A stretch of DNA of 64,000 nucleotides from NCBI GenBank assembly GCA_039619475.1, contig CM077115.1, positions 501,043,352 to 501,107,351 of the forward strand, read 5' to 3'. A model generated the notes under the pieces. That model did no database searches and had not been told where the DNA came from. It saw only the letters and a program-made list of their open reading frames with translations. The stretch comes from Icerya purchasi (Eukaryota; Arthropoda; Insecta; Hemiptera; Monophlebidae). How positions within the stretch are numbered: the stretch's first letter is position 1; every line of letters begins with the position of its first letter. Positions 24,413 through 36,299 of this stretch are shown here, one piece after another. The translations under genes and the position numbers were made by a program.

Positions 24413-24584
24413 CTGACAATATAATGGCTTGCGGATAACCAGTCTCCGATTGTTGTCGAACTGCATCTTCAACCACTCTGAGCAATTTCACGTCCAAAGA
24501 CACAGACCGCATACTCGTTAGTGTTAACGGATTCTTATTGTCATTGTACGGATTCACCGATAACAATATCGGGCCCATATTTGT
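24413..24584 (-). CDS. dachs: Dachs-like myosin, exon 3 of those seen (motor start)
   Basis: 172 nt. Acceptor aatttgcag, donor ttgtcag|gttgtg; phase 0 in, one base out. It encodes residues 203-259: TNMGPILLSVNPYND, LTLTSMRS, LLRVVEDAVRQQSETGYP and QAIILSG, whose Gly is completed in exon 4. This corresponds to the universal myosin TY.G.ILIA(V)NPY ... H.FA.AD.AY ... Q.IIISGESGAGKT. The open frame reading on past the donor is intron. Confidence 0.93.
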
Positions 24585-25726
24585 CTGCAAATTATACATG
24601 CAACTATAAACGTATACTTATAGAAAAGCCGCGCCCCTTCAGCTAATAATAATAATAACGGGATTTTGATAATCTCAGTTAAATACCTGGGGAAAATTCA
24701 CCTAATAAGCGAAGTACCTTTCACGTTTCCCCGGTAAACTGAATTACATTTGTCTTATAGTTTTTTTGCATATTTTGTGTTCGATAATGGGTCTACAACA
24801 CAGCCTGAAGCTTCCTCGTCAGTGACTCTCTTTTTTTTTCTTAACGAGCCCAGTGTAAGCTAAATTCTTTTTTTTTCTTTTTTTTTTTTTTCAATGTGTG
24901 GCAATTCGAAGCAAAAGGTCCTGCCTGAACGAAATACCACTACCTACCCAACTGCGCCAATTCACTTTCCGCTTACGCATTACGAACTTAATAAGTTTTA
25001 AGTAGAACTATGTAGCATTATGCACTTTTTTTGGCATGTATTGAAAACTTATTTGTCTGTTTTACATTCATCATCCTTTGAATCAAAAAAAAACAACAAA
25101 AAAACAAAAAAAAAAACAACAAAAAAACGCCTTTTTTGTCATCTTTAATCATCGCGGGGTCTATACCATAGCTTTGAAGGTTCAATTGTAAATGATGTCT
25201 TTATTATAGATTAACATTTTTTACTTAATTATAACGAAAACTTGATAGAATTTTGATTTGGAAGATTCAGTTTTTTACAACGTTCCTTGCTTTAGCGCGG
25301 ATCCCAACTGTTAAAGTGACGATAATTCATGACGGTGATAGGGTCGTACTCTGAGACGGAGAAAAAAAAAAACGATTAAAAACAATATTGTAAAATCTAA
25401 GCGAACCGGAAATAGAGAATGAAGATATTATTAAACAAAGGCATGTTCGAATGGTTTCTTGGTTTAAGGGAATTAACAATTTGGGAAGAAACTATATATA
25501 GTGAAAATAACTGTTCGCTTAGCTAAAATTAATATTGGTAATGATGAAGCATACAGAGGTTACGGAGTAGACGAAACAATAGAGAATATTTTATTTGGCC
25601 GTGTATAGTATACGAACAAGATAAGAGGATACGCTTATGGCGGAAATATCATCGGAGCTGAATATTTTTCCAGTGACCGTAACTCAGATAGTGGCAGATG
25701 CGACGTTAAATCTGGCTTTATTAATG

Positions 25727-25799
<73 letters not shown>

Positions 25800-26591
25800 T
25801 TATAAAGCAACACAAAATAGAAATATAGAAATTAAAAATAGGGAGATTCTATAAAATACTCTATAAAGGGTTAAGCAAAAGGAAAAACTGGCTAAATAGC
25901 GAAGGCTAAGCCGAAAAAAAAACAAATAAAATGAACTTTTACAGAAAATAAATAAACCCTTTAGCACTAATTCGGTTATTCACACAGGTTCAAGTGCAGC
26001 GACTAAAAAAAATTTCACAAGATCAATAATAATAAGAGTGTGTGAAACATCTTCAGCACTGAAACAAACGATTGTTTCAAAAAACACGGAAATTATGTGC
26101 TGGCAGCGAAGCAAGTCTGAAAATAGCTAACAAAATCTTAAGTAATCATGTTACAAATGTCGCTTAACAACTCCGTAAAAACAGAAGAATTTGACATTTA
26201 ATTTAAGCGAGAAAAATTGGAATAAATTTAATATTCAAAATTTTATTTAAATGGCCGTGACAAAGAATAAAATATGTGTACCGTAGCAGGTCTTATCTGA
26301 TCCATGTAAAAAACGTACACAGTAGAGATTTAAGTGATTTGTGTTCAAGTAAGGACAGGTGGTAAATATTAATATGCATGAACACCGATTGAAACATTCT
26401 GTAACCTCTTCATTTGATGATCGTCACGTGTACGGTATATGAAGTATCAATAATGTTGAGATGTTGTGTTAACGAAGATAAATAATAAGTTCGGCAACGG
26501 GAATTTGCCAGATGTTGCACAATGATTAATGTATTTTATGATTATATAGTTACTAGGATTACTTTAATTAGTATTAATAGTGGCCTAACTG
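24585..26591. other. Intron with TA microsatellite
   Basis: Part of the 11-kb intron between exons 2 and 3. Runs of T at 24868-24891, A-rich at 25086-25127, and a long TA array at 25726-25793. No gene; the open frame at 25637 is a by-product of the TA array. Confidence 0.5.
25726..25793. repeat. TA microsatellite
   Basis: About 68 bases of nearly pure TA repeat, the longest TA array in the window. Confidence 0.95.
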
Positions 26592-26975
26592 CAAGGCCGT
26601 GTCCACGGGAGGGGGCTTTAAGAGTTAAACCCCTCCCATTAGAACTAAAATAGTTATTATAAATACACAAAAAATCTGAAAAAAATCAAAAATTTAAAAT
26701 AAATATTGATGATTTTTTAGGGTGTTTTTACCTTTAAAAGAAAAGAAAAAATATGCTTCATATTTTTAGATAGTTTATTAATATTTTATGCAAAATTTTT
26801 TATTACGAGTATAATGAATAACATAGGTAATTTCTATTAATGTTTATATGGTAATTCATTTATGTCAATTATTAATATATAAATCAAAATTATGGAAATC
26901 ATCAACAGTACGAATATTAGTGAAAAATGTATTGTTATTTATAAAATAAATATGCGAAGAATATATTTTCTAGGT
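26592..26975 (+). mobile_element. hAT-type MITE (family 1), copy 3, right-truncated
   Basis: Starts with the family terminus CAAGGCCGTGTCCACGGG and follows copies 1 and 2 for about 380 bases. It lacks the conserved right terminus and has no target duplication, so it is truncated or its end has decayed. Confidence 0.75.
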
Positions 26976-27641
26976 AGATTATTATACATAAATGTTCACG
27001 AATTAAGAAATGTAAATTAAATTCGCATAAAATACCGGTAAAAATTAAATGTTACTATGACAATTAGAAAATCCCCAATTACTAAATATCACTTATATAC
27101 TGATAAAACACAAACACGACGAATACATATCTCCCGAAAAAACACTTAAACACGTTGAACAAGTGTTTCTAGTATTTTCGAAAAAAAAAAAAAAAAAAAA
27201 AAAATGATTCTGAATATCAATTTAGAATTTAAGATCAGTGTTAATTTCGATAGATAACGGAATAATTTTGGCTATATATTTTTTTTAACAACGGCATCGT
27301 ATTTGGCAGCGAGCTAGATCGCTAAAAAGGGTTCCATCTATAGGCCACAAAATTCACGTTTTTGATTTTTTTTCAAAAACATGTTACTTATTCGCCGGAT
27401 AAAATACTTATGCACAATTTATAGCGAAAAAGAAGAATACCGCTTTGTTTTACAGAAACAATTTATTGCGAAGAGTAATGAACGAAAAAATGCGAGTAAA
27501 TTCGAAGCCCTCAAAAGAGCTGCGTGTTTCAAAGATGCGATCAGAATATGAATCGAACGAAGAAGAAAAGTACAACAGGAAACGTATAGAAAAAGAAATT
27601 AAAAACGATAAATACCGATATGAAAGAAATTACGTATACGT
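26976..27641. other. Intron, nothing recognised
   Basis: AT-rich intron with a poly(A) run at about 27180-27204. The open frame 27445-27699 is a Lys/Glu-rich frame of purine-rich DNA that reads into the adjoining MITE, so I do not support it as a gene. Confidence 0.4.
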
Positions 27642-27908
27642 CAGGGCCGTACCTGAGAAGGGGTTTTCAGCCCCCCACCCCACCCCGAAATGTCTGTGAA
27701 ATAATAACTGCTTGAATTAAATGGGCCGAAATTCAGAATAAATTTATTTCTTTTCAGTTTTTGATAAAAGGAAATAAAACCGAAATTTATATGAATTCTA
27801 TGGAAACGACTGTTTTTTATTTGTTTTTATTGTAGTATTCAAATATTGCATATACAATAATTGACAGCAATACTTCAGTGTACTATTGATAAATAAATAT
27901 ATTTCATG

Positions 27909-27985
<77 letters not shown>

Positions 27986-28029
27986 ATTTCCGTAACCCCT
28001 CCCGAAATTTTGGTCTAGATGCGGCCCTA
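27642..28029. mobile_element. hAT-type MITE (family 3), complete
   Basis: A 388-bp element. The left end is CAGGGCCGTACCTGAGAAGG; the right end reverse-complemented is TAGGGCCGCATCTAGACC, an imperfect terminal inverted repeat. Flanks gtatacgt (27634-27641) and ttatacgt (28030-28037) match at 7 of 8 bases. A CA array (about 27912-27949) and a TA array (about 27952-27979) have expanded inside. No coding capacity. Eight-base duplication and terminal CAGGG suggest hAT. Confidence 0.75.
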
Positions 28030-28037
28030 TTATACGT

Positions 28038-29699
28038 AAATCATATCGAATGAAAAACTCGGATAACCTATAATAATGCCATGGAAAGATTAAAATACCA
28101 GCCGCTACAGATATTAGAGCTAACGGATAGTAAATTAGCTTTCGTTATTGCACGTTATCGCTTTACACTTACAGCTAAATTAATACCGATAATAATTAAA
28201 ATTAACTATTTAATTACAAATTATATACTTTTTTTTCATTAACACATGTTTCACAAAAATTTTGGTTAATTTTAAACATCGTTTTCGGTATTAAGACAAG
28301 CATACACGAGAGTGTAAAATAAAACTACTGGCTAAATATGAGTGAAGAACACACGAAGTATTCTCTTCAGTGCACATTATATTGATAAATAATCCAAAGC
28401 CAGGCGACGTCGCGTTACCATCACCTTAACATTCGTTGCTCACTCGTAATAAATTCATGGCACCAATTCACTGTCTGCGAAGGTAGAGTTAACGTCTCTC
28501 TATATTCATTTTTAAGTGGCTGATTAAATGTCGCCTCCACCGCACCTGCTTTCACTCGTGTTAACTCGTCAAAATAACACGTGCCTACCTACGCTAAAAA
28601 AAACAAGCCGCTCAATTCCTCTTTTTTTTTTTTTACCTGCCAGTCTTGATCTTGTCAACGGCCTCAAAACAAATTATTTATTAGCCGTAAAAGACCTTGT
28701 CAACGATCTTAAAAATGTAATCGGTGTCTCTAGTTTAAAACATTTTTTATCTTCCTCTGACGTTGTTGATGGATTTTTCTATACTCCCGAAGTGTTTTAA
28801 TACAACCTTTATCGTAGATTTCATCGAAACTAATATTTTCAAACGTATCTCCAACTATCACCCGAAATGACGTTTTAGAACATAAATTAATTAAGTTAAC
28901 AGTCTCTATTCAGAGACAAGTAACCTTTCGGAAAACTTGCACAAATTTAAGAAAAATGGTTCACTGAAACTTATTTATTTTACACAACAGAGGGGCAGCA
29001 TCGATCCCGCTAATTGTTAATCACGCTTTGTGCATCAAATGTAAAAACAAAAAATGTTTATAAAGCTGTAGACAACCCATTCGAAATAGACACAGAAGTT
29101 GAAAGCAACGTCCATATTCCTTCATTCGCTCATATTTATTCAACAGTTTGCCCCATCCCTCGACAAAAATGATTCTCCAATGAATCTAAAACCTACCCGA
29201 ATGAGATAAACCCTAGTACCATCTAATCGATCGCAATCAATTTTATAGAATATCATAAATACAAAATTTAGATTCATCTTTCTCCAACAATATGAGGATA
29301 CTTTATCCGCGATATAAAAGCATTCAAAAATGAAAACTCCATAACAAACGTTAAAACTGCAAACAGTACTTCTAATTAGGTTAATGGATTTTCTCGTGGA
29401 ATTTTTTAAAATCTCTCAATCGAACGGATATTTCAAACCTTATGTAATGCATTATGTAACATGCTTAGGAACAGTCAAAAGGTATTTCGTACAATTTCGG
29501 TATTCGCTTCGAACTTATGTGATTTACGCTTGACATTCATTTCATTCCTTCAAAATTACGAACAACTCTTAGTAGAATTAAAAAGTAAATCCAATCTTGA
29601 ACAGAAATATTTCATAAAATTAGAATCAACAATGGCGAACAACTAATGCCTGATATAAACCGGAGCAAGACTGAGAAGATTTCAAAATTATTCAAACCA
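28038..29699. other. Intron, nothing recognised
   Basis: AT-rich intron. Weak coding-like patches (28528-28800, 29461-29646) match no family I recognise. Confidence 0.35.
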
Positions 29700-30058
29700 T
29701 ATTAATTACAACGTAATTCTTAGGCTACCCCCCATTAGAAAAAATGTCCCAATTTTATGTAACGCAAGTTTGTTATATTATATAGGATTTTTGTGATTAG
29801 GTTATTTAAAAAAGTCACAATTTTATGTAACGAAAAATATAACGAAAAAATATAACGAAAAAATGTCTTAATTTTATATAATGAAAGTTAAATGTTAGGA
29901 TAGGATTTTTTGTGATTGTAATATTTTTTTTGAATTGATACTTGTAAGAATCACGTTGTAAATTTTGATCATTTTATACAAAGTATAGAAGAGAAAGAGG
30001 CAGAAATGAAAGCAAGAGAGGTTAAGGGGCACAGCCCCTTGCGAGACCAAAATGGACG

Positions 30059-30062
<4 letters not shown>
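29700..30062 (+). repeat. Repeat family H, copy 2 (most complete)
   Basis: About 360 bp from ttaattacaacgtaattctt to gacgagtttatata, where it meets a TA/TG microsatellite. It has internal near-tandem phrases (ttttatgtaacg.. repeated) and near the 3' end a stem-loop aaggggc-aca-gcccctt, followed by about 24 bases to the end. Helitron-like non-autonomous elements often show an asymmetric layout with a 3' stem-loop, but no CTRR terminus was found. Origin unresolved. Confidence 0.65.
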
Positions 30063-30107
<45 letters not shown>

Positions 30108-30121
30108 TTATGTGTGTGTGG
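30063..30121. repeat. Compound TA/TG microsatellite
   Basis: TA array (about 30063-30093) continuing into TG units (about 30093-30121), directly abutting family H copy 2. Confidence 0.95.
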
Positions 30122-32014
30122 TATTTGTATCAAAAAGAATAACCTGAAATTACAGAATCTACATTCCTTCCTTTTTATCTATCACCCATTGTGATACGAC
30201 AAACTAAACAGCTTGAAACAGTGTTCTCGTCGTAATACCTTACAGACCGATGCAGAAGCAGTCGTTTATCCTTCATTTCCGCTCATTATTTAATTTCTGC
30301 TTTTTCTTATCTTTTACAACAATCAGTGTTAGATCTTCAGTTAATTACCAACTGTTCAGTCATTGCAGTTTCGAAAATAGTGGTAATTTTCCCCATCCGT
30401 GATTTTCTACAAACAGTATTACCTCCGAGCATTTATTTCTGAATCGTAGAAATGTGACTAAACTTTCAAATAGCATTTCTAACTAACCCTTTAGTTCTGC
30501 TATCCAATTATTTACCTTTACTAAAAATTTCACATTAGTATAACGATCAGTTAGAAAATGGTAGCTGTGATGTTGTCGTTCCGAGCAATTGTCTAGTTTG
30601 TCGTGACCCTAGCCGGCTCTTGTTGTATACCCAACGCAAACAAAATACTAAGATAAATACGTATATAACCGAAAAATATTAACGTATCGGTCACGGGGCA
30701 CAATGCTAACTTGTTTTTTCCCACTTCAGGTACATATTGTATTTTTTAGCTTCGTTTGGCAAATAAAAAAGCCTCTTTCTAATCTTTTCTTAAACTGAAG
30801 CTGAAAATTATCTGCTGGCAAGTCAAATTTCATTAGGACATCAGTTGCGCCAAAAACCGCTGCTATCTAATGAGGAAATCATCGGTACATGCAACGGAAA
30901 TGTGGTAACCGGAGAAAATCATTTAGAATAGAACTAGACAAATAAAGAAGTACAAAACAGGCATTAGTAGAGACTGTTGTTTTTAAAAAATGTCATTGAT
31001 GTTTTATTTTCTCATTCACTTCCCATGTACTAACAAAAGCTCTCATTGGCGTAGAATTAATGTTAAACTCGCAAGACACGCAGAAAACCTATAAAATCTT
31101 CCATTTATGAAGCGTAGCGTACGAGGTTCGTTGTAAACCCGGAAGTACTCTGAGTACGACTACATACGAAGCGTACGATTTTTTATAATTTGGGGCTCAA
31201 CAACGCGCATGCATGAGTACATAAAGTAGGCTATAATGTGGCCAGCATACATGTCGCTGGCTTTAAAAAAAAAAACAAAACATTACGCTACCCTAAAATA
31301 AATCTTTGCAGACGACGAAATATGTTTACGGAAGTATTAATATGGCGAATATCGTACGCTATAGATCTGCGCGATGAATGTGAGTTCAAAAAGAAAAATA
31401 ACTCTCAACTATCGTTCAGTTTTTTCTTTCAGCTAGAAAATTGAACGAGTTTAAAACCATATTTTTCCCCTCTCTCTCATTTTTCTGCACAATTTATTTC
31501 TTCCCGATTTATCCAATAAAAACAACAGTGATCAGAAAGAACAGCTTTGTTGACACATAAAGTTCATGCTGACAACGTGAAAAAAACGAAATTCATAAAA
31601 TTTTGCATAGGGTCCGCCTGTATTAATTTAAGAGATAAACACGACGAAACTGTAATATTACAAAAAAAACATATAGGAAAAAATCGTAATAAAAATAATT
31701 CATCGACGGCATAGTATAAACCATTAATTGTGTATCGGCCGATAAGGCTTTAACCACGCCATAGCAAACATAGTTTTAAATGTAGAAAATACCCGTTTGT
31801 TAATATTTATAAATATAAAATAAGTAGGTATCTTGATAATAGACGAAAAAATAAGTACAAAATTATATATTTAAATAAATTCAAATTAAAATACCTCAAT
31901 TTAAGGAAACGTTTTCAGGTTATATCATCAGTGTAAATGGTAACATGAGAAGAAAATAGGGAATTGATAGTGCCGTAGAATACCAGTTTAATTACGGCTT
32001 GGGTTTTTTTTTTT
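30122..32014. other. Intron; diverged arm of the 10.7-kb palindrome near 31903
   Basis: AT-rich intron. Around 31903-31935 a sequence resembles one arm of the palindrome at 10681-10879. Nothing else is recognisable. Confidence 0.4.
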
Positions 32015-32410
32015 TTTTAGAAAATAAGGGAAGAATAAATATCTTCGGAGAATGATAAAGATCAGTGAAGTTAAAGAAAAAATAGGGAGGATTATTAAAG
32101 GAAATAGTGTAAGGCCAAAAATAACTAGGATGGTGTGAAATAAAAGCTAGGATAGAGGTTTTGCTAGAAGTAAAGCGTCAGCTATTATAAATCGAAAGGA
32201 AGGACTGAACGAGAGTAGAGACGCGAGTGGAAGAAGTTTAACAAGGAAACGATAGCTTAAATAGGATCTACGAATGGACAGGGGGAGGCGAATTAGATTC
32301 AGTAAGAATAGCAGGAATTGGGGAGGATTTAAGCTTGCGCCAAGACAAAGACGAAGGCAAGAGTTCTGAATTACATCTAGTTTAGAGAGACGGAACTTGG
32401 ACGCACAACC
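32015..32410 (-). mobile_element. LINE relic, reverse-transcriptase C-terminus (family R)
   Basis: Read on the minus strand with several frame changes, it gives VIQNSCLRLCLGA, SSPIPAILTESNSPP and SKTSILAFISHHPSYF. The same order of blocks precedes the RNase H in the 38.2-kb relic (there SSPISAIFSESNTAPLFI). This is the post-RT linker of the same LINE family, heavily decayed with stops and frameshifts. Confidence 0.6.
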
Positions 32411-32750
32411 GTAAATAAAAAAATTGTTATATTAAAACGAAGGTTATTATTATTCGGTATTTGATCGTTTAAGAGTAATCATGTTTATAATTATTTATAT
32501 AATAATTTTCAGCTATACTCATTAAGTTTCCTTTATTACAGAAATTCAAGACTGTTACTGTATTTTCCAGTGAATTAGGTTTATGTTTATTTTTTATTAG
32601 ATGTTCGGTAAATTATTTTATACCTTTTTTTGTTTATTATTGAGGTATTTATTCGTTTTATATTTATAAATATAATTTTGGTTATAATTAGTCGAAAATA
32701 TAAACTACGTTATAAAATATTTCAATTCCTTAAAATAAAAATTTTTTTTA

Positions 32751-32979
32751 TATAAACTCGGCCATTTTGTTGACCCCTCTTGCTTACATTTCTGTCTCTT
32801 TCTCTTCTACACTTTGTATAAAATGATCAAAATTTACAATATAATTCTAAATTGGTCCATATGAATATAAAATAACCTAATCACAGAAATCCTATAAAAT
32901 ATAACAAACTTGCGTTACATAAAATTGGGACATTTTTTCTAATGGGGGGTAGCCTAAGAATAACGTTGTAATTAATATG
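32751..32979 (-). repeat. Repeat family H, copy 3
   Basis: Reverse complement of family H: from aatggccgagtttatata at the low-coordinate end to attaattacaacgttattct at the high end, where it meets a TA microsatellite (about 32976-33009). It lacks the middle repeated phrases of copy 2. Confidence 0.7.
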
Positions 32980-33009
32980 TATATATATATATATATATGT
33001 ATGTATATG

Positions 33010-33432
33010 AAATTCGGACCTTCGGGCCTCGCAAGGTGTCCCGCCCCTTGACCCCGCCGTGTGATACCAACAAACTCCCAGTTTTATCGCTTCTATACTT
33101 CGCATAGAATGAGGAAAATTGACAACGTCATTCTTTATTATGGAAGAGCCGGTTTCAATTAACTATGGATATCCTTCGCAAAAAAAATTCGTCTTTTTTA
33201 TTGTAATCGAGAAAGAATTAAAAACTAATAAATTTAATTTACGGTCTGCATAGAAATGTCTCTATAATTACTTGCATGACGCAAAATCTTAGCAAAATTT
33301 CTTATTAATCCCGACGTAAGGACAACAATCCATTTAATCGATACTTTGTCTTCTTATATATGCAGTATATTTAACGTTTTAGGACAAAAGAAGTGATGGG
33401 GATCGAGCTAAGAATGACGTTGTCATTAATAT
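33010..33432 (-). repeat. Repeat family H, diverged copy 4
   Basis: Also inverted, immediately beyond the microsatellite. It keeps the stem-loop region near 33015-33055 (ctcgcaaggtgtcccgcccctt), the cttctatacttcgcatagaa block and the terminal block gagctaagaatgacgttgtc near 33405-33430. Middle section is unlike the other copies. Confidence 0.55.
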
Positions 33433-33529
33433 ACATGAAGTATATTCATAAGTATTTGTAAAATTCTGTAATTTCTGCCGCTTTATGATTTATTTCTAAA
33501 TGGGGAATAACATTTTTATTTTGTCAAAT

Positions 33530-34391
33530 TATAGCCGGGTTTATATGGGAAATCTGCTGTTGCAGCTTTTTCGACTCACACTTGGGGCATCATTTTGGTG
33601 TCGAATAAAAAAAATTTAATCAAATTTTCAGCTCTTTATCTTAAACGGCCTTCGTGTTTTTCAAAAAAACCTGTTTTTTCGATTTTATTTTTTTTTTTTT
33701 ATAGTGAAATTCAAAATTAATGAATGGTGATTTTTTTCCTTATTCGTAGGAATAGAATACATGAAAAATGTGGATTCCAGGCCATTCTGGAATCGAGGGT
33801 AACGAGTCGGCCGATATACTAGCTCGTTCATCCTCTTCTACCGGTGAATTCCTCAGTGTCTTTTCATCTCATAATATTAATCTCCTCTCCACTTCAGCTC
33901 ATTCCAAACTATGGTTAAATTCGTATTCCTCCTCATTCTCAAATCCGGATTCCTTCTATCTCTTTATCCAGCCTAATCTACCGTCTTATCCATGGTTTTT
34001 CAATTTTCCCTCCATACGGCGTTCAACTCTCTCTGCAATCTGTCGCCTACGCTTTGGGCACAGTTTGCTTCCTGCTTCCCTATTTCGCTTTTCTCTGGTC
34101 CCCTCTCCTCACTGTCTCCTACACCCTTCCTCTCACAACTTTATAGGTGACGCTAATCACATTTTGTTTGAGTGCACCTATATCGCTTCCGAACGTTCTT
34201 CCTTTTACTCTTCTCTTTTGTCAATTGGTCTTCCAACTCCGTATTGCGCAGCTTTTGTCCTCTCCTTGCCATCACCCTCGGTCATTCCAGCACTTGAATC
34301 TTTCCTATCTTCCATATCTGATCGCATAAACATCTGATTCCGCTTCTCATTCTTCTCCCTCTTCTTGGGCCAATGTCTTTATGACGAACCC

Positions 34392-34423
<32 letters not shown>

Positions 34424-35616
34424 TATTGTCATAATTTTTAAACGAAAAGCGGATTTTTGGCGACGGAAATAAAATTTACATCTTTTTTTTCAATGCTTTT
34501 CTGGAGACTGTCACTCACCAAATGTTGCCAAAAAATGTCTTTTATACTCCTCTACAATCAGGAATTTTTTCGAAATTTTTAAAGTGATGGAACAATACGA
34601 AAAAAATTAAAAAGCAATTTTTTTCATAATTTTGCGTTTAAACGAATTTAAATATTTTTTCTTGCTAAAAAATTCATAAAAAATAATTTTTTTTAATGAA
34701 AATTAAGAATTACATTGCTAAAAAAAAAATTTTCAATATTTTACTGCAAAATGATTGCATGAAGACCTTTAGCAATTATATAAAATATAGGCTAGCGCAC
34801 TACATCGCCATCTACGGAGATTTTTTAATTGTTAATAGTTAGGCGGCGGTAAATAAAAATTACTGGCCATAGCCGAAAACAACTAAAAATTGTGCCTTTA
34901 TAAGAAATAACACTAAAAGCGGAATTGATAGGCCAACACGGAATTTAAACAAATATTAAAAATAAACAAAAATAAATATTTTTTTCCCTGTGTAGGCAAT
35001 GTAGTGCGCTAGCCTATATTTTATATAATTTCTAAAGGTCTTCATGCAATCACTTTGCAGTGAAATGTTGAAAAATTTTTTTTAGCAATGTAATTCTTAA
35101 TTTTGATTAAAAAAAATTATTTGTTATGAATTTTTTAGCAATAAAAAAAAATTTAAATTTGTTTAAACGCAAAATTATGAAAAAAATTACTTTTTAATTT
35201 TTTTCGTATTGTTCCACCACTTTAAAAATTTCGAAAAAATTCCTGAGTGTAAAGGAGTGTAAAAGACATTTTTTGACAAAATTTGGTGAGTGACACTCTC
35301 CAGAAAAGCATTGAAAAAAAAGATTCAAAATTTATTTCCGTCGCCAAAAATCCGCTTTTCGTTTAAAAATTATGACAATAATATTTTTTCATGTATGCTA
35401 AGAATAAGGAAAAAAATCACACCATTCATTAATTTTGAATTTTACTATGAAAAAATAAAAATAAAATCGAAAACACAGTTTTTTTTTGAAAAACTCGAAA
35501 TTTAAGATAAAGAGCTGAAAATTTGGCTAAATTTTTTTTATTCGACACCAAAATGATCCCCCAAGTGTGAGTCGAAAAAGCCGCAAGGGAAGATTTCCCA
35601 TATAAACCCGGCTATA
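33530..35616. mobile_element. Long inverted-repeat (foldback) element split by a LINE
   Basis: Outer ends are tatagccgggtttatatggg (33530) and its reverse complement ending at 35616. The arms match closely for about 620 bases each: the left arm is 33530-33768 plus 34421-34809, the right arm about 34994-35616. A roughly 185-base spacer with no coding capacity lies between them. A LINE 3' end (33769-34420) sits inside the left arm; without it the element would be about 1.43 kb. Foldback architecture, no transposase; superfamily and target duplication unresolved. Confidence 0.85.
33769..34420 (+). mobile_element. LINE 3' end with RNase H (family R), 5'-truncated
   Basis: One open frame to 34337 starts inside the RNase H domain: MWIPGHSGIEGNESADILA (catalytic His and final Asp), then ICRLRFGHSLLP and NHILFEC. 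Followed by a short 3' UTR and poly(A) at 34392-34420. Its frame is intact, and it is very similar at the DNA level to the copy at 59677, so insertion looks recent. The uninterrupted site survives in the opposite arm of the host element (catgaaaaaatattattg near 35380). Confidence 0.9.
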
Positions 35617-35700
35617 CCCTTTAAAGAATTTGTTAACTTCATTAATTAATTAGACGCGGATGGAAAAAAAAAAAAAAAGAGGGAAAAAATTAAACCTTAC

Positions 35701-35897
35701 ATAATATTGCAGTGCCGAAAACCTCGCTTGAATACTTCGTAGGACAGCGTCTTCGGTTAATGGTCCCGGCAGGTATATCAAGTCCTCTAGTTGCGTACTG
35801 CTACCAGTTTTGCCTCTGTGACTACTAGCCGTTTTTCTGCTTTGCTTTCCATCGACGTTTTGAAGTAGCGAATGTTTTGAATACTGCAAACCATCAC
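35701..35897 (-). CDS. dachs: Dachs-like myosin, exon 2 of those seen
   Basis: 197 nt. Acceptor attattgcag, donor tattat|gtaagg; enters with two bases completing Ser, ends phase 0. It encodes residues 137-202: a basic, polar linker (KQSRKTASSHRGKTGSS), then LEDLIYLPGPLTEDAVL and RSIQARFSALQYY. The second part matches the myosin motor entry (V.DL..L..L.E..V...L..R...  .IYT), leading into TNMGPILLSVNPY of exon 3. A closer in-exon AG would break the frame, which fixes the acceptor. The gap to exon 3 is 11.1 kb. Confidence 0.9.
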
Positions 35898-36299
35898 CTG
35901 CAATAATTTGTTTCCTTATTGTGTCATACTAAAAGTGCTAGTGCTGAAATGCACTCTACATTAAAGTAAAGTAAAGTAAGTCCCATACCCTTGATAGGGC
36001 GTCTTCGGGATTGTGAAGTTAAGGTTATTAGATGTGATAAAATATTGACAACAACGGTTGTTTTCATACGGTTAGAACGATAAATAATATCAAAATGTAC
36101 CGGTGTACTTAATACCCCCCCCCCCCAAAAGGCAGTTAATACGAAATGTAAATCCGGTTCGAAATTTACCTTAATATGGTAATAGGAGAACGGGAAAAAG
36201 TTCGTTTAATACAAAGTACAATGTTCTGCCAGCGAAACGAGATACGACATATTACACGAAATGTGACGAGATAGGAAAATACAACTTACGGGAAATTAT
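35898..36299. other. Intron, nothing recognised
   Basis: AT-rich intron with a poly-C run at about 36114-36126 and short aagtaaagtaaag repeats near 35964. No gene seen. Confidence 0.4.

Noticed and set aside
27445..27699. 84-codon charged frame
   Set aside because: Reads from purine-rich intron into a MITE terminus; no domain.
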